Of a stretch of 64,000 nt of DNA, positions 39,501 through 50,153 are shown one piece after another (within the stretch, counting starts at the first letter, position 1; every line of letters begins with the position of its first letter). The position numbers and the translations under genes were made by a program. Origin of the DNA: Stichopus chloronotus (Eukaryota; Echinodermata; Holothuroidea; Aspidochirotida; Stichopodidae). The stretch spans positions 3,782,001 to 3,846,000 of the forward strand of contig SFZH01000008.1 in the NCBI GenBank assembly GCA_021234535.1, written 5' to 3'. Under the pieces are notes generated by a model that saw only the letters and a program-made list of their open reading frames with translations, was not told the DNA's origin and did not search any database.

Positions 39501-40564
39501 CCTCAATATCCCACACACTCCATGCTGTATTATTCTCTGTCTGAGATTGAAATAAAGTTACAATGAATCTCTTTTGTACATAATGAGTGACACATGTCTC
39601 CAAGCAACTACTGTAGTGTACCTATCACTAGCTGGCAAAGTACTAGTTACCAGCAGTATATGACTACATGGTAACTGAAGGGAGAAGGAAACTCTACTTG
39701 GGACTCACTTGAATGTCCCAAAGTAAAGAATAATATACGCTAATTAATGTGCTAACTAAGATCAAAGAGCAATAAAGAGGGATGAAAGGGTAAAATGAAG
39801 ATTAACCTGTGTAAACTACATGCACACAGGTATAAGGCAAAAAGCCTAAGGGGTATTTGGTGTACACAAAAAGATGGCAGCATTTCACTTTGTTAAGGTA
39901 CAGCAACATAATCCTTGTTTACGTCTCCTTCCCTACTTGTAATCAATTGAAATTGCAACCACTTGGAGCAATACAGCACAAAAGTTTGATTAAATGACAC
40001 ATTTCTACAGTAGGTAACTTTAACACTGACTTTCCTTATGGAGATATCTGTGGTTAAAATGTTTTAATTACAGTTTGTTTTTAACAACATTGATTCAATA
40101 AGCTTCCTTCAAATCCAAAATAATTCAAATCTAAGTAGTAAGGGGAATATAAAAAGACTGGTAAACAACGTACCCCAACATTTAACAGCTGATTTAAGAA
40201 CATAAAGGATGAGATGCTGACAAGGGCAGTTGCAGCGAATTCTTTGAACCATAAGGGCAACCTAGAATACAATCTAATTTTCCATTTACAACAGTTTTTC
40301 GTTATTAAAATTAAATTATCAAAGCATTTGTAGAATAAAAAATTTTGTCCTGTGCTATGTTAGTTTGCTTTCAACAATTTGTCTGAAAACAGGTTTATGA
40401 GGCTCTAACTTCCATTCATATGTAACGTAATAGTTTCAATATACCTGAGTTATTTGATCTGGAGTTGATGTTGGCAGTCCTAGTGGTCTAGTGCCCCAAA
40501 AGTGAGGTCCTCGGATATGTTCCGCGGCCATTGATAGGCAAGTCTGTCGAGCGTTGCGTTCTAC
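17373..40564 (-). CDS. ZNF362/ZNF384-like: C2H2 zinc-finger transcription factor, ZNF362/ZNF384/rotund/LIN-29 family
   Basis: Three exons on the minus strand join in phase: 40564-40445, 38993-39062 and 18583-17373. The large last exon carries six C2H2 fingers. The FRQLSHLQQHTRTHTG and CEKAFTQLSNLQQH signatures and the HNKDKPYKC linker mark the ZNF362/384, Drosophila rotund/squeeze and LIN-29 family, nuclear DNA-binding regulators of development and differentiation. The N-terminal exon has a PHFWGTRPLGLP motif reminiscent of the FWPPPP segment of vertebrate members. Before the fingers is an AT-hook-like RQRGRPKGS; after them a proline-rich tail. Translation could begin at an ATG overlapping the 5' edge of the first listed exon, or further upstream. 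The first intron inside the visible coding region is 1.4 kb and the second 20.4 kb. Confidence 0.9.
19335..19500 (+). repeat. Dispersed repeat family D, copy 1
   Basis: The segment with TGTAAGTTA, GAGTTCATGTTAT, GGCTTAAAATATT and TTGAATTTGTA, ending GTTGTGATATA, recurs at about 48385-48555 in the same orientation. It ends where the 304-bp duplication begins. The two may therefore be parts of one larger element. Confidence 0.55.
19493..20073. repeat. Near-identical direct duplication of about 277 bp (offset 304 bp)
   Basis: Copies at 19493-19770 and 19797-20073 share GTGATATAGCACTACAGTAG, the CATGGAGAATGCTCGG segment and the CATCGTGTTTGTTAACATAG segment with only a few differences. The frames 19528-19722 and 19825-20025 are the same sequence in both copies and are not evidence of a gene. 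High identity suggests a recent duplication. Confidence 0.85.
21011..22758 (-). mobile_element. Tandem-core element with hairpin end (HINE/pearl-like), complete copy 1
   Basis: One end begins GATTCCTTGCC at 21011. The other is a hairpin at 22730-22758 whose arms are GATTCCTTGCC and GGCGAGGAATC. Between them are a tandem core of diverged units with TGACCTCAAATGACCTTTGACCT, then a short CA microsatellite near 22290 and about 430 bp of unique spacer. The same order of end, hairpin, microsatellite and core is seen inverted at 54287-55438. The layout matches what is known of Helentron-related non-autonomous elements (HINE, pearl): inverted end repeats, tandem core, microsatellite and terminal hairpin. 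No transposase or Rep/helicase is present. Confidence 0.6.
23073..23620 (+). mobile_element. MITE family B, copy 1
   Basis: The left end TTAAAGTTGTGTGACAT matches the inverted ends of the copy at 42953-43497. The interior shares GTGGCTA/TAGCCACAAATTTC, the CTCACAGCTA segment, CAAATTTGTGATGTCAAG and GCAACACTCCACATCATCTG with 42953-43497 (inverted) and 57805-58200 (direct). It has no coding capacity. Confidence 0.65.
24820..24890 (-). repeat. tRNA-like fragment (box A match)
   Basis: On the minus strand TAGTGTAATGG fits the polymerase III box A pattern TRGYNNARNGG and is followed by TTAGATGCC as in a tRNA D-loop. No good box B or acceptor stem was found. It is probably a SINE fragment, not a tRNA gene. 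Confidence 0.3.
25428..26700 (-). mobile_element. Decayed DIRS-like tyrosine-recombinase retrotransposon fragment
   Basis: Read on the minus strand and across several frames, the sequence first gives RNase H-like pieces (QVILDLFG near 26640, YAFPPFTII near 26500). It then gives a tyrosine recombinase: KQVNTIKNYHSAI near 26190, FKPMHSCPLEHLTRKTLF near 26010, LFILPSCPYSS near 25690, the box with RAHDVQGQVTSK near 25590, and AAAWKTPTMFVACYL near 25500 with the likely nucleophile Tyr. This order, RNase H then recombinase, is that of DIRS elements. Frameshifts separate the pieces. The expected HxxR reads HDVQ. The usual first Arg region reads GETEKLL. The reverse transcriptase and terminal repeats were not found. 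This is an inactive pseudo-element in the zinc-finger gene's intron. Confidence 0.82.
27000..31316. other. Intronic stretch with no recognised feature
   Basis: Both strands lack recognisable exons. Near 28965-29060 the sequence is dense in TAGGCCTA and CCTAGGC palindromes. A GC-richer block at 27350-27900 has open frames but no recognisable domain. Nothing else could be assigned. Confidence 0.4.
31317..31870. mobile_element. hAT-like MITE
   Basis: The left end CAGTGATTCTGAACCTGGGG and the right end, read inverted as CAGTGATCCTCACTCAGG, share the CAGTG-type terminus common in hAT transposons. A perfect hairpin with 10-base arms (CTGGGGGTCC / GGACCCCCAG) lies at 31331-31352, as in many CAGTGNTTCTCAAC-type hAT families. 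No 8-bp target duplication is visible and there is no transposase. It is an inactive or diverged copy. Confidence 0.55.
32285..33480 (-). mobile_element. Tandem-core element fragments
   Basis: A hairpin-end remnant GCCTTCGGCAAGAAATC near 32294-32310 is followed by several TGACCTCAAATGACC units at 32395-32860, then after a gap by another at 33295-33480. Perfect TGACCTTTGACCT words are at 32815 and 33350. Units are more diverged than in the complete copies. A further single unit lies at 33790-33890. Confidence 0.55.
36650..38440 (-). mobile_element. Tandem-core array split by a LINE insertion
   Basis: Units with CTTCTTGAGAT, TTACAAGGTTTTCACAATTTGACC and TGACCTTTGACCTCC recur near 37794, 37935, 38079, 38223 and 38368, a period of about 144 bp. 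One unit at 36690-36836 is interrupted and its other half resumes at 37631 with CTACATACTGTACC. A CA microsatellite ends the array at 38400-38440, where the complete copies also have one. The terminal hairpin is missing. Confidence 0.7.
36837..37630 (+). mobile_element. 5'-truncated non-LTR retrotransposon (CR1/L2/jockey type)
   Basis: The open frame from about 36837 to the stop at 37321-37323 begins YKYLGVIIDNRLSWHDH, the conserved segment just after the reverse transcriptase palm in CR1/L2/jockey-type LINEs. It continues uninterrupted for about 160 codons to the end of ORF2. The 3' UTR contains two near-identical segments (CTTGCCTGGTTGGTTC at about 37326 and 37454) and AATAAAG. It ends in TCTTATCTTATCTTA, a short microsatellite tail typical of this superclade. 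The intact frame and precise nested position suggest a young insertion. The family below superclade level is not resolved. Confidence 0.85.
38993..39062 (-). CDS. ZNF362/ZNF384-like: Zinc-finger gene internal exon (70 bp)
   Basis: The minus-strand acceptor TTTTTTCACAG and donor GTTTGT border the exon. It encodes a short Pro and basic-rich linker beginning PPPVLPLY and ending GNKKQ plus one base. The phase agrees with both neighbouring exons, which is the main support for this small exon. Confidence 0.75.
40445..40564 (-). CDS. ZNF362/ZNF384-like: Zinc-finger gene upstream coding exon
   Basis: The frame VERNARQTCLSMAAEHIRG, then PHFWGTRPLGLPTS, ends TQ at the donor CTCAG|GTATAT, in phase 0. 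At its 5' side a pyrimidine tract and ATGAAG occur together. The exon may start by splicing after AAG, or translation may start at ATGAAG (40567-40569). A downstream in-frame ATG (MAAEHIRG) is another possible start. Confidence 0.7.
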
Positions 40565-41526
40565 CTTCATGAACAAAAAAAAAAACAAGAAAGGGAGAAA
40601 ATACTGTAAATGTACCAGGAATGTCTTTTCAAATAAAATTCAATCCTGTCTACTTTCAATTTGTGGATACAGGACATAAAGTTTACAATCAGTCAATAAA
40701 ATCCAACCAACATGTACAGCAGAATGTCTGTAAAGTCCCTACATTTGGGTACCTATTGTCAGATAAAATACAGTAATTAATTCAGTGACATTGTGGGGGC
40801 AGTACGTGACTCAAAAGGGGTTGCTGCTCAAATTGATGCCTGTAGGCACAACGCCATATGTCAATCAGAGATGAGAGACATTTGTACAGAGATGCAAATT
40901 GATATATCTCATTGAAACACATACTGTAGTGTAACCACTCTTGGTTGTCATTGTATACAGACATAAAGCGAAATTAACATGTACAGAAAGACTATCGCAA
41001 CGTGTACAGTACATTGATATGAAGTGTTTTTGGTATTATCTGCATCAAGGCTCAAGTGAAAGGGTATGAAATTAACTTGTTCATACTTCTTCTCCATCTC
41101 ATTCTCAGTTCTCTCACAGAGTTAAACAGATATTGTCTCTTTTAATGTAGAGTGTTCTGAATATAGAAACATTGGGTAGAAGTAAAACTGATATCACATT
41201 TTGACTACAGAGGTTGCTAAACTGTTGTATTACATATTACAGTCATCCCGGTAATGTTACAGCAGGATGTAACAAAAATGCACAAAGTGAAGCTATTGTT
41301 AGTTCATGCTCCTGTATCGAACTGCATCAGTTGATACCAAACCATTCATTTGCTAACTAGAGTGTGGTCATCCAGTTTGCAGATGGTATAACATGGGTGT
41401 ACAGTATTTCTACACAAAATCTTAAGTTTTGCATTATTTTCAAAATATTGTGAGGTATACAAATGACAAAACACTTGAATCACTCACAATCCATTTGGTA
41501 GTAAATTCTTCACTAACTGTGTACTA

Positions 41527-42204
41527 TTAAAGGAATTCTCCACCAACAAGAAAACTGAACACAATATCTGAGATTCCTTAACGTTCTATCAGTTAAACAT
41601 ATAACGATTTTACCCGAGGAAGCTTCTTTGGGTGTGAAATGACGTTTTGAAAATTGGGCTTCAGCACAAGCCTGAAAATGTGTGAAGTAAAACCGTCAAA
41701 TACTGTTTTCCATTTTTTGCACACTTCGTGTTTCTGGCAAGGTCTTGCTATGCAATAACTCTTTAAATCAGAGATTATGGAAACCCCATGTCTACATTCA
41801 GTAAGATACTTTTTCATGCATGAACCAGTGGAGCTGATATTGTGATGGACATAATATCTAATTACTGCTAATACTTTACGACCCACCAAACTGAGAGAAG
41901 GTAAGCTGTGTAATTAGCTCAAAAGTATTCCTTCCTTTATTTATCACCAAATATTAGAGATCAGAACAGTACAGCAACCCACACCTTCATATAAAAATCG
42001 ACAGCAATGTTCAATCTAGATTTGTCAGCACTACATCACAACCGATTGATTTCTAGCATGAGGCTCGTACCTTGAATATTTACTAAAATAATTCATTTTC
42101 CAAATTCTTTGAGATATTTCCTGAGATGAAAACGATGACTTGCCTACAATATTGTTTGCATCTTTTTAGGAGACATGAGAAGTGATGGTGTAGCATTCTT
42201 TTAA
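41527..42204 (+). mobile_element. MITE family C, copy 2 (TTAA ends)
   Basis: The left end is TTAAAGGAATTCTCCACCA at 41527. The right end, read inverted, is TTAAAAGAATGCTACACCA from 42204. The interior matches 972-1741 in reverse. Length is 678 bp and there is no coding capacity beyond a chance frame. Confidence 0.72.
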
Positions 42205-42952
42205 CTGCCAATGAATACCTACTGTAAATGAAAGTTTTAATACATCTTTACATTCTATCATTTATGTACAGTTACATGCAGTGCCTTCTTAATATTTGCA
42301 CTTAGTATCATTTACATTGTACCTGTATGTAAATAGAGTGTTAGTACGGTTCACAAAGCTAACAATGTAGAGACAGGGAAAAAGAGTTAAAAATGTATGC
42401 TATAGTATCCTTCGGTCAAGTCCCCCCACACACTGCATACATGTGACGGACCCATCATTATTCCAAACTATCATAATGTTCAGGTTTGCTATCATCTTCA
42501 ATTTTTATAGCAGTTTTTAGCTTTCTTGGGATAGTTTTTGTCCCCAATTCAGTGAAAGCCAAAATGTTCAAAGACTGCTATCACACTATTCCCAATCGTG
42601 CAGCAATTTGATCCTTTTATGCAGCAAAACCAGGTAACAGTAATAGAAGGGTACAGAGCATAATCAGTCATGCTACACATCCATTGGTCATGAAAACTGT
42701 CAAAAGTTTTGACCTTTGACCCTATCAAGTACTGACTATGTGCACATGAATGACTTAGTAATTGTGAAAAAGTTTTTGGTCATGAAATTTCAAAAACAAA
42801 CTTGAATCAAGAGTCATTCACTCACTGATCTTCATTTGTGTATGACACATTGGAATTCTCTTGCAGTTTGACCTTTTGTCACTAGCATGTGAAGGAGACT
42901 TGACAGGTTTGGAAAAATTTATTAAATTTCACAAAACTACTAAATGGGACCC

Positions 42953-43497
42953 TTTAAAGTTTGTGTGACATGTTTAGCACCCTTCATTCAGAAGTGGCAA
43001 AGTAAAATCCTCAGTGAAAATCCGTTGGAATTTTGTTCATATTACTGTTTTTGAAATATGACTTTTCCAAAATGCAAAGCAGATGATGTGGAGTGTTGCA
43101 CAGTGTCAGTTTTTCTTTTGTAAACCCCAGATATTTTGTCTTTTAATTACTGATTTTCATATTGATAGGTGTTGTCCATATTTTTAAACAAGAAAATACA
43201 TGCTTCCAAAATAAAACCCTCCAGGTATATAAAACTCTCAAACCTCCTTTAAATGAAGGTTACATAAACAAAGGATTAACATAAGATATATATGATTTCA
43301 CCTCTTGACATCACAAATTTGCATACTTAGCCAATGTTTATTCATGACATAGCTGTGAGACACTAATTTTCCTGTAACTTGGTCAATCTTTGACATATTT
43401 TGATGGAATTTGTGGCTACTTTTAATATTTTCAAAACTTCTCACCCATTACTTCAAAATGTCATTTTTATATCATACAACCTTTAAACTCTGAAGTC
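42953..43497 (-). mobile_element. MITE family B, copy 2, complete
   Basis: The ends are inverted repeats TTTAAAGTTTGTGTGACAT and TTTAAAGGTTGTATGATAT. The interior is the reverse complement of the copy at 23073-23620. This copy defines the family's size, 545 bp. Confidence 0.72.
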
Positions 43498-43689
43498 CAC
43501 TATATACTATGTGTTCATAATCTTACATTTAAATGTACATGGAATACATGCACACAACTGCATACTGTGCTTTGGTGGGCTTATCCCATAGTGTGCACAA
43601 TATTTGTTGGAAATACTGCCAGGATAAAGGTGTTCTGTAAAATGAGAATGTCCGAGATTAAATAATTTTCACCGATACAATGCCTCAGC

Positions 43690-44020
43690 AGATGATTCAT
43701 CCTTAAATGGGAATTACGGCATTTGCAATGCACCAACATGGCGTACCAAGGAAATAGTTTTAACCATTGTCAGGCTCATCACCAACACATCTGCCAAAGG
43801 TTCATCTCCTGAAGACATTAATGCATCAATAAGATCAGTCACAGAAAATGCATCATTTGAATTTTTGAAAGGTTGGTTGAACGAACTATGCTTGAGCCAC
43901 AAATAACTGTTTCTTTCTATGAGAAACTTATTTTGTGTGAAGAAGGTCACCGTCCTTCCTTCTGTTGAATAATCCATCATTCTAAGTCTAAAATATTGGC
44001 ATAAAAAAATGATTTTTTTC
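43690..44020 (-). repeat. Dispersed repeat family A, copy 2
   Basis: Inverted relative to the other copies. An 88-codon frame (43714-43980, minus) lies entirely in the repeat. Other copies do not conserve this frame, so it is not called as a gene. Confidence 0.65.
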
Positions 44021-47000
44021 TGTAAAAAAAAAACACCCTATTTCCCTTAAACTAGGATGACAGCCAACATATAGGTATACGTTAAAGTTATTATTGCATA
44101 TCCACAAATTTATCATGCATCAATCAGTTTCAGGTGAAACAATGGTTAAAGGAACAAAAGTTGTTCAGTCAGGCTTATCCCTATAGTTGATTTCCATTGT
44201 GTGTTTGACTTGCTTTGAAATGAGCTACATTTGAGATTTGATTCATTGTTTGTACAAGTAAACAATAAAAGGTTAAAACTGGTTTTGTAGAGTAGTATCG
44301 ATAGGAATATACACAGATTACAGATAATTAGCTAAGGTTAACACCAGATCATACCCCTGGTAATATGAATGGCAATGTATTGTATCCTGGTAATGGCTTA
44401 TCTTCTTTTATGTTAAAGCAAATGTAAAAGAGCAGCCAGGATATATCGAATGGCTAATCTACATCTCAGGAATACTGTATACATGATATATAGATCAGTA
44501 TGGGATACTAAGCAGTGCACAGTATGTTGATAAAGGTTATTGATCTTCATATCAGCATCACTGTAAGGTTCGAGCTACGGTTGAATGGTATCGCAAAAAT
44601 TTGGTAGTTTTGTCACGTCAGTGCCGGCACTTTACATAGTACCTGCACTTTCCACTTGTTTAAAGTGATATTAACAGGAAAAACAGTTCTGTTATATGCT
44701 GTTCTAGTAATGTATCACCACATGCTTCATTGAAGAACATAGGGGTGTATTGAAAGCATGTGTGTTGCTTCATACCAACTCTGTCGTACCTGTACCACGC
44801 TGTCAATAATCGTTACATAGCAGTTGAATGACAAGATTGTCCTTTGCAGTTGGCTGTTCCGACCATATAGCCGTTCACAGGTATTTCTGCTGCTGAGACT
44901 ACTACATGTGGGCGGAGCCTTGTAACTTTTTGGCACGGATGTAGAGAGAAAACTGTATTGAATTAAGAATGAGTTGTATCCTTGCTAAAAGGAGTTGCAG
45001 TAAAATGCTATTAGCGCACTGTGTACCATACTCCCACATATAAGTACAATAATTTATGGCGATATATATAGGTCATCTTTCAAAAGGTTTTATCTTTTTT
45101 ATGAACTATGGAAATAAAATGTTTTAAATTTATTTGTGATTCACTTTTAGTCCATTTTGATGATGATATGTGAGTATTTAACGTAAATCTCGAGGATATC
45201 GATTGCTTCCTTTTTTGAGACAATACCTGTACCGATAAATTTCGGCAGTACCCTGCAATTTGTGAAAGTTCTGGTAGCAGTAACAAACAGGTCACAGGTT
45301 GGTAATGAATATACCAGAACTAACATGAGTCCAAGCCTAGTCAAAGCTGGTGTTACAATGCAGTATGGATAGCGATGTATACTGACAATAGCTAATCTTC
45401 ATCTATGGTTAAAGAGGGTTTTACAAGGCAGTGTGGATTACAGTATATATACTGAACGATATGTTCATTGATCTACTCATGTTACCACTAGGCTACAAGT
45501 TACAAAATTTTGCACACATGTCTTACAGTGCATCAGCCTATGTTGAGTTAAACCCCCTACAGTAGCACATAATACCCCTTGCATTTTGTCATCAGAAGAA
45601 AACGTAATTTCACAGAGCCTAAAAGTTGGTGAACTTCATATTCATCAGATAAACCACTGTTATTCTATTCCTGAGATAGGCATTGTTGCCAGAGATTAAT
45701 TGTCACTCACTGTACGGTGTGTATGCACGAAACAACGGGGTACCACGATGTACAGTAGTCGAGTTACATTGACCACACTGGCTCTTTGTACTGATATGCA
45801 ATGTTAGCAGTTTTAATCTTTGAAACAAACATTTAACAGACTTGCTTCAGCCAATCCCCAAAAAACAGCATATACGTAAATAAAGTGTGTATTAGAGTTT
45901 GATGCAACTGTGAGGAATTTGTTTCCCAAGCCTGCAGACATTAGTTTTAAAGCAGCGATATAAAGGTGGACGGTAAAAATTAGTCCAAGAGCAACCAAGG
46001 TGGCACTACTGGATATACTAGAAGTACACAGTACATAAAAGATAGTCTGTAAACTTTGGCAAGCTCTACTGTGTGGTTGTATCATGACGTCTGACTTAAG
46101 ATCAAACAAACTTAGTACTACTGTAGTATCATTTGGTTTTAATCAGCATCTAGAGAGTTGGTTCAAAAATGGTACAAATCAATGAGGCTATTATACCCAG
46201 GGAACTTGCTCCCAAAAGTGAACTTACTATGAATCACCTGAGATTTTCCAACAACACAACTCTTTCATTCTGCCCCGCATAGCAGGCAAGTTTTTGTCGT
46301 TCAGCTCCTCGGTACCAAGAAACTAACATCCGCAGGCTTTGGAAACAAATTCGGTGGAAAACTACATAAAAATACTACTTGAACTACTTGAAAAGGGCTT
46401 TCAATTAAAAGAGAAACACTGCTACTATCGTATGTAGTGGTGTATATCGACTGTGGAAAATGTCACTGGACAAGCTCCTGGTACCGCATGTGCATACACA
46501 CAATACAGCAACAACTAATTACAAAACTGATTTCGAGTTGTTGAGCACCGTCTACCTCAAACGGCCATTAATACTCATGATTATTAAGTTCACCAACTCT
46601 TAGGCTCTGTGAAAGAAATGTTTGAACATCCCCGGCAGGGTCTTCAGGGCAGCAGCCACATAGGCAGCAGCAGTTACAGAGGCATTAGGTAGGCTACAAG
46701 TTTCCAAACATTGGAGAGAAGTTCTTAGAACACAATATACTGTACAGTACAGTACACATCAGCTTTCACAAGAGCAAAAGTTCCTCGACATGTGTTGTTC
46801 CTAAGCCGATGAAATCACAGACCTGGAAAATAAGTTACTGCAAAAAAAAAAGAAGAAAGAAATCAGTAGCGAGGCTTTCTTCTTTCTACTGTTTTGACTT
46901 TGTGCCTTATTCCGTTTCTATGCAATGTGTGTCTGTATATCATTTCATATTGTTTCATTTGCAAATGTACATATTGTGTTCATTTATAATTGATATTACT

Positions 47001-47440
47001 GTAGGACATCTGGCTGAGACAGACAATTCATACATTGTCATAGACAATCATGGTGTGAAATCATATACAGTACTGTATGTTACTGCTACTGCCTTTCACA
47101 CAGAAAGTTTCAATAGGCTCCACCCACATTTGTGGTAATGGAAATACCAGCAAACAGCAGTACTGTGTGGTTTCTGCAGCACTCTTTGGTGTGGAACATA
47201 CTGCATGGTACAGCCAATCACAGATGACAACCTTGTCAACAAGCTACGAAACAAACGATTGGCGGGTGTTTCAGACTAAGTGTGGTGAAGGCAGACCAAA
47301 TATAGTCTGTACAGCATAATGGTCTGTACAGTAAACCTACTCTTCACTAAATAGTACTTTTGCTTTACGACAGTTTTCAATCTTACTTAGTTTACTACAC
47401 ATGATAACAGTCAGATACCTGGGATGTGTGACAATGAATG
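44021..47440. other. Region upstream of the zinc-finger exons, no gene recognised
   Basis: The region may contain the promoter and 5' UTR exons of the zinc-finger gene on the minus strand. No coding exon was recognised. A donor-like CAGGTACGA on the minus strand near 44786 could end a 5' UTR exon, but there is no supporting frame. Confidence 0.35.
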
Positions 47441-47917
47441 AACTTTATTAGGGCTGTCATTCATATAAAAGCTGCAAACCAGTTCTGGATCAGTATTGCT
47501 AACAGTACTGTACATGTGACAACAAGTAAAAAATTGGCAAATTGTTAAGTTACATCAGCTTCATTTTGACACAAAAATTTTAATCCTCTTTCTTGGGGCA
47601 TTCCAAAGTAGTAGCACAGAGACGCTCACAGAAGCATTAAGATTTGCATCTCAGGAATGTCTTGAGAGCAGACAATTCCTAAATGAGCTCCCACATCTGA
47701 AACCCACACCAAAGGCCAGCTTCACTTCAAAATGCAAAGAAAAATACTGTAGGTCATGTTGAGCTGATTATCAAGCATTGAGCCAATGACAGCCATTCCA
47801 TCAAATTTATGCACGGCGCTTGTATGTACATTCAAACATTCCATAACGGGCTTGCAGTACAGTGGCCTTGCACGAATAAGAATGACCAACTCCTGCATAA
47901 CACTGAGACCACCTGTT

Positions 47918-48081
47918 TCATGTGCCTAACGAACCCAAAAGTCTCATGCTAACACAGGATTCCAGCGTAGGATTCGATGGCACAAAGGTGCTGAGTGAAT
48001 CCTGTGCTTGTTCAACGAATGCTGGGCTGACATTTGCTGTTGTAGCTTTAGACTGGTCTATGAACCAGAGATTCTCTCGCC
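47918..48081 (-). CDS. Candidate terminal exon of the unrecognised gene
   Basis: The acceptor CTTGTGTTTACAG precedes GG CGA GAG. The open frame runs 54 codons to TGA. An opposite-strand frame at 47922-48137 is its shadow. Confidence 0.38.
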
Positions 48082-50153
48082 CTGTAAACACAAGGCACAA
48101 AGCAATCTTTGCAACACACAATGCTGCATACCGATGATGAAAACAACCTTCAGCATGGCAAAAGTTTGACCACTGATATTGCTTCAAAATTTAAATGTTC
48201 CACAAAATGTTGCACATGTCATGTAACCCAAACTATACATATAACTTATATTTTTAGTGAAAATGTACAACAGTGTGTTGAGTAAAAAAAAAGAGAAGAT
48301 CATGTGACAAGGCTCACTCTAAAAGTTTACAATTATCATATCCTAATGTGGTGGGATAAAGAGCATATAGCTTAAACACCTCGTTATATTCACTGTCAAT
48401 GAAGATGAACAGCCAACTATCTGTAAGTTAGAGAGTTCATGTTATAAAAAGAAAGATAAAATGAAATTTTATTGCTTAGAAATCCTACTGGCTTAAAATA
48501 TTTTCTTTTCCAGGTTTGAATTTGTACAAGAATGATTTTGTTGAGGGTTGTGATATACCATAGCAATAAACAATGTGTGTAGCATTGGCCAAACCTTATA
48601 GTACACATTTACTCTCCGCATGTTTCCATTTCAAATCTTTCGCCATACATGAAGTGAATACAAGAAACAATATTTCTCTGATTAATTGTCACCAGTTTCA
48701 GTTTTGGGTTGATACTAACTTTGAATAATCAGTGGAAGCTTAATACGATGGTTGATGCTTTTCATTCCTCCTGCAATGGGTTTCTTCCGTTCAATGGCAT
48801 AGAAAATTGCAACTGAAAGTAAAAGTATTTAGCACAGTACACAACTTTCACTATGAAAATTTTGTAGAAGATAAGAGAGCTCTGATGATTACCATTTTCT
48901 ACTTCAGGACAGTTGAAGTTTACTAGCAGAAAACAATTAACACTCAACAAAATTTTTTTAGGGGGCCTCACATTTTTAAGACTTATTTGTGCCACTAAAA
49001 CATAAGGATCTCTTAATGACTTCATGGTTGAATAAAATGGTGAAGTCACAAAGCCTCTCACTATGAATGTGTTTGTGATTAAACTGGCTTAATGATGTGA
49101 AATTGTTTACAAAGTGGCCAACAGAAACAATCACAAAACAAACTATTGGTTGATGGAATGACTTTTTCAATTATGCTAAAAAAGGAAAAGTTGAAGTTAT
49201 CCAATCAAACTACCATGTATGATTTGAAACCACTGTCAACTTACATAAGGATAATTTCACTACCCACAATTTCAGTGAACTTCAGAATTACAGTGTTAGT
49301 TACAGTATTCATCTTAGTGTAAGTGTTCTTCTCCCATTTCTACTAATGTAAGAAATATGCTATGCATACAGTATGTTGGCATATTGGTTTTTCTCTGTAG
49401 CAGCTCATTTCATAAGATATTTCTTGTACCTAACTTAGAAGATATTTCTTGCACATAAAATACATCTCACATCATACAATTCCATACTTAGCTTTTAAAG
49501 ACAAAAACTCATCACCCCAGACAGTTTCAATTCTCCCACCCACTTATGTCTAGTCCCTCCCACAGATTGTCTAAAATTCCTCCATATGTGTAATCAAAAC
49601 AATGGATCCCTGTGTACGCTGTGTAACATAACCTACTCTGCATCTTTCAAAATTGTTGTCAATCAAAGAGTGGAACCAGTTGAGTATTCTGCTATCCGGG
49701 AGCCATAAATATAGCATGGGGTGATGAGTTACTGGCACTGCCTTTAACTTAAGAGAGATGTTGGTGCTATGTAATGTATTCCAAGTTAGACAAACACACT
49801 GTGCAGCATAGGGCCTACATGTGATCTGAATGGTTTGAAATGACAAACTTTGGTGCTAAATAAAGTCATGTCTAGGCCTAGTCCATTTGGTTCAATTTAT
49901 TTTTAGTGCCAGTTGAATGGAATTTCCTCATAACATGTACAACACTGTAAACTGGTATGAAAGAGAAAGATTTCCATCGGGTGGCTTCTGAATCTCAGTC
50001 ACAAAACCACTTTCTGATTATTTTCACAATTCATTTTACAATAGGCCATAATGCATCCAAGTCTAGCAATGGCACATTTTCAAATAAAAAAATTTACATC
50101 TGTCAAATGTGGGTCTTACCATGCCAAATACAAAATTGGATCAGTGAATAAAA
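47918..50153 (-). CDS. Unrecognised minus-strand gene, last exons
   Basis: Two exons fit together with matching phase: 48812-48720 and 48081-47918, ending in TGA. A third candidate lies upstream at 50153-50120. Their frames read FCIWHV, then AIFYAIERKKPIAGGMKSIN and HRIKLPLIIQ, then RRENLWFIDQSKATTANVSP to LLGSLGT. The composition is protein-like, with a hydrophobic segment followed by basic and then Ser/Thr-rich sequence, but no family is recognised. ATTAAA and AATAAA sites on the minus strand near 47582 and 47447 could end the transcript. Support is only frame, phase and splice sites, so a false prediction remains possible. Confidence 0.35.
48385..48555 (+). repeat. Dispersed repeat family D, copy 2
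   Basis: Matches 19335-19500 in the same orientation at TGTAAGTTA, GAGTTCATGTTAT, GGCTTAAAATATT and TTGAATTTGTA, and ends in GTTGTGATATA. It lies between two candidate exons of the minus-strand gene. Confidence 0.55.
48720..48812 (-). CDS. Candidate internal exon of the unrecognised gene (93 bp)
   Basis: The acceptor TTTACTTTCAG and donor GTTAGT flank 30 full codons. Phase 1 at both sides matches the terminal exon. The donor is weaker than consensus. Confidence 0.35.
49495..49747 (-). mobile_element. MITE family E, copy 1 (TTAA ends)
   Basis: The ends TTAAAGACAAAAACTCATCAC and, inverted, TTAAAGGCAGTGCCAGTAAC then TCATCACCCC are imperfect inverted repeats. The body matches 55714-55991 in reverse, including ACACAGGGAT and TTTTGATTACACATATG. 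Length is 253 bp. Confidence 0.7.
50120..50153 (-). CDS. Possible 34-bp upstream exon of the unrecognised gene
   Basis: The minus-strand acceptor TTTATTCAG and donor ATG|GTAAGA enclose a short hydrophobic stretch with QFCIWH, ending in the phase needed by the next exon. It is too short to be convincing by itself. Confidence 0.2.

Noticed and set aside
39345..39565. Possible LINE 3' tail ending in AATAAAGTTACAATGAATC
   Set aside because: The sequence resembles LINE 3' ends, but no coding remnant or duplicate in the window supports it.
43714..43980. 88-codon minus-strand frame that looks protein-like
   Set aside because: It lies wholly in dispersed repeat family A, and the other three copies do not keep the frame.
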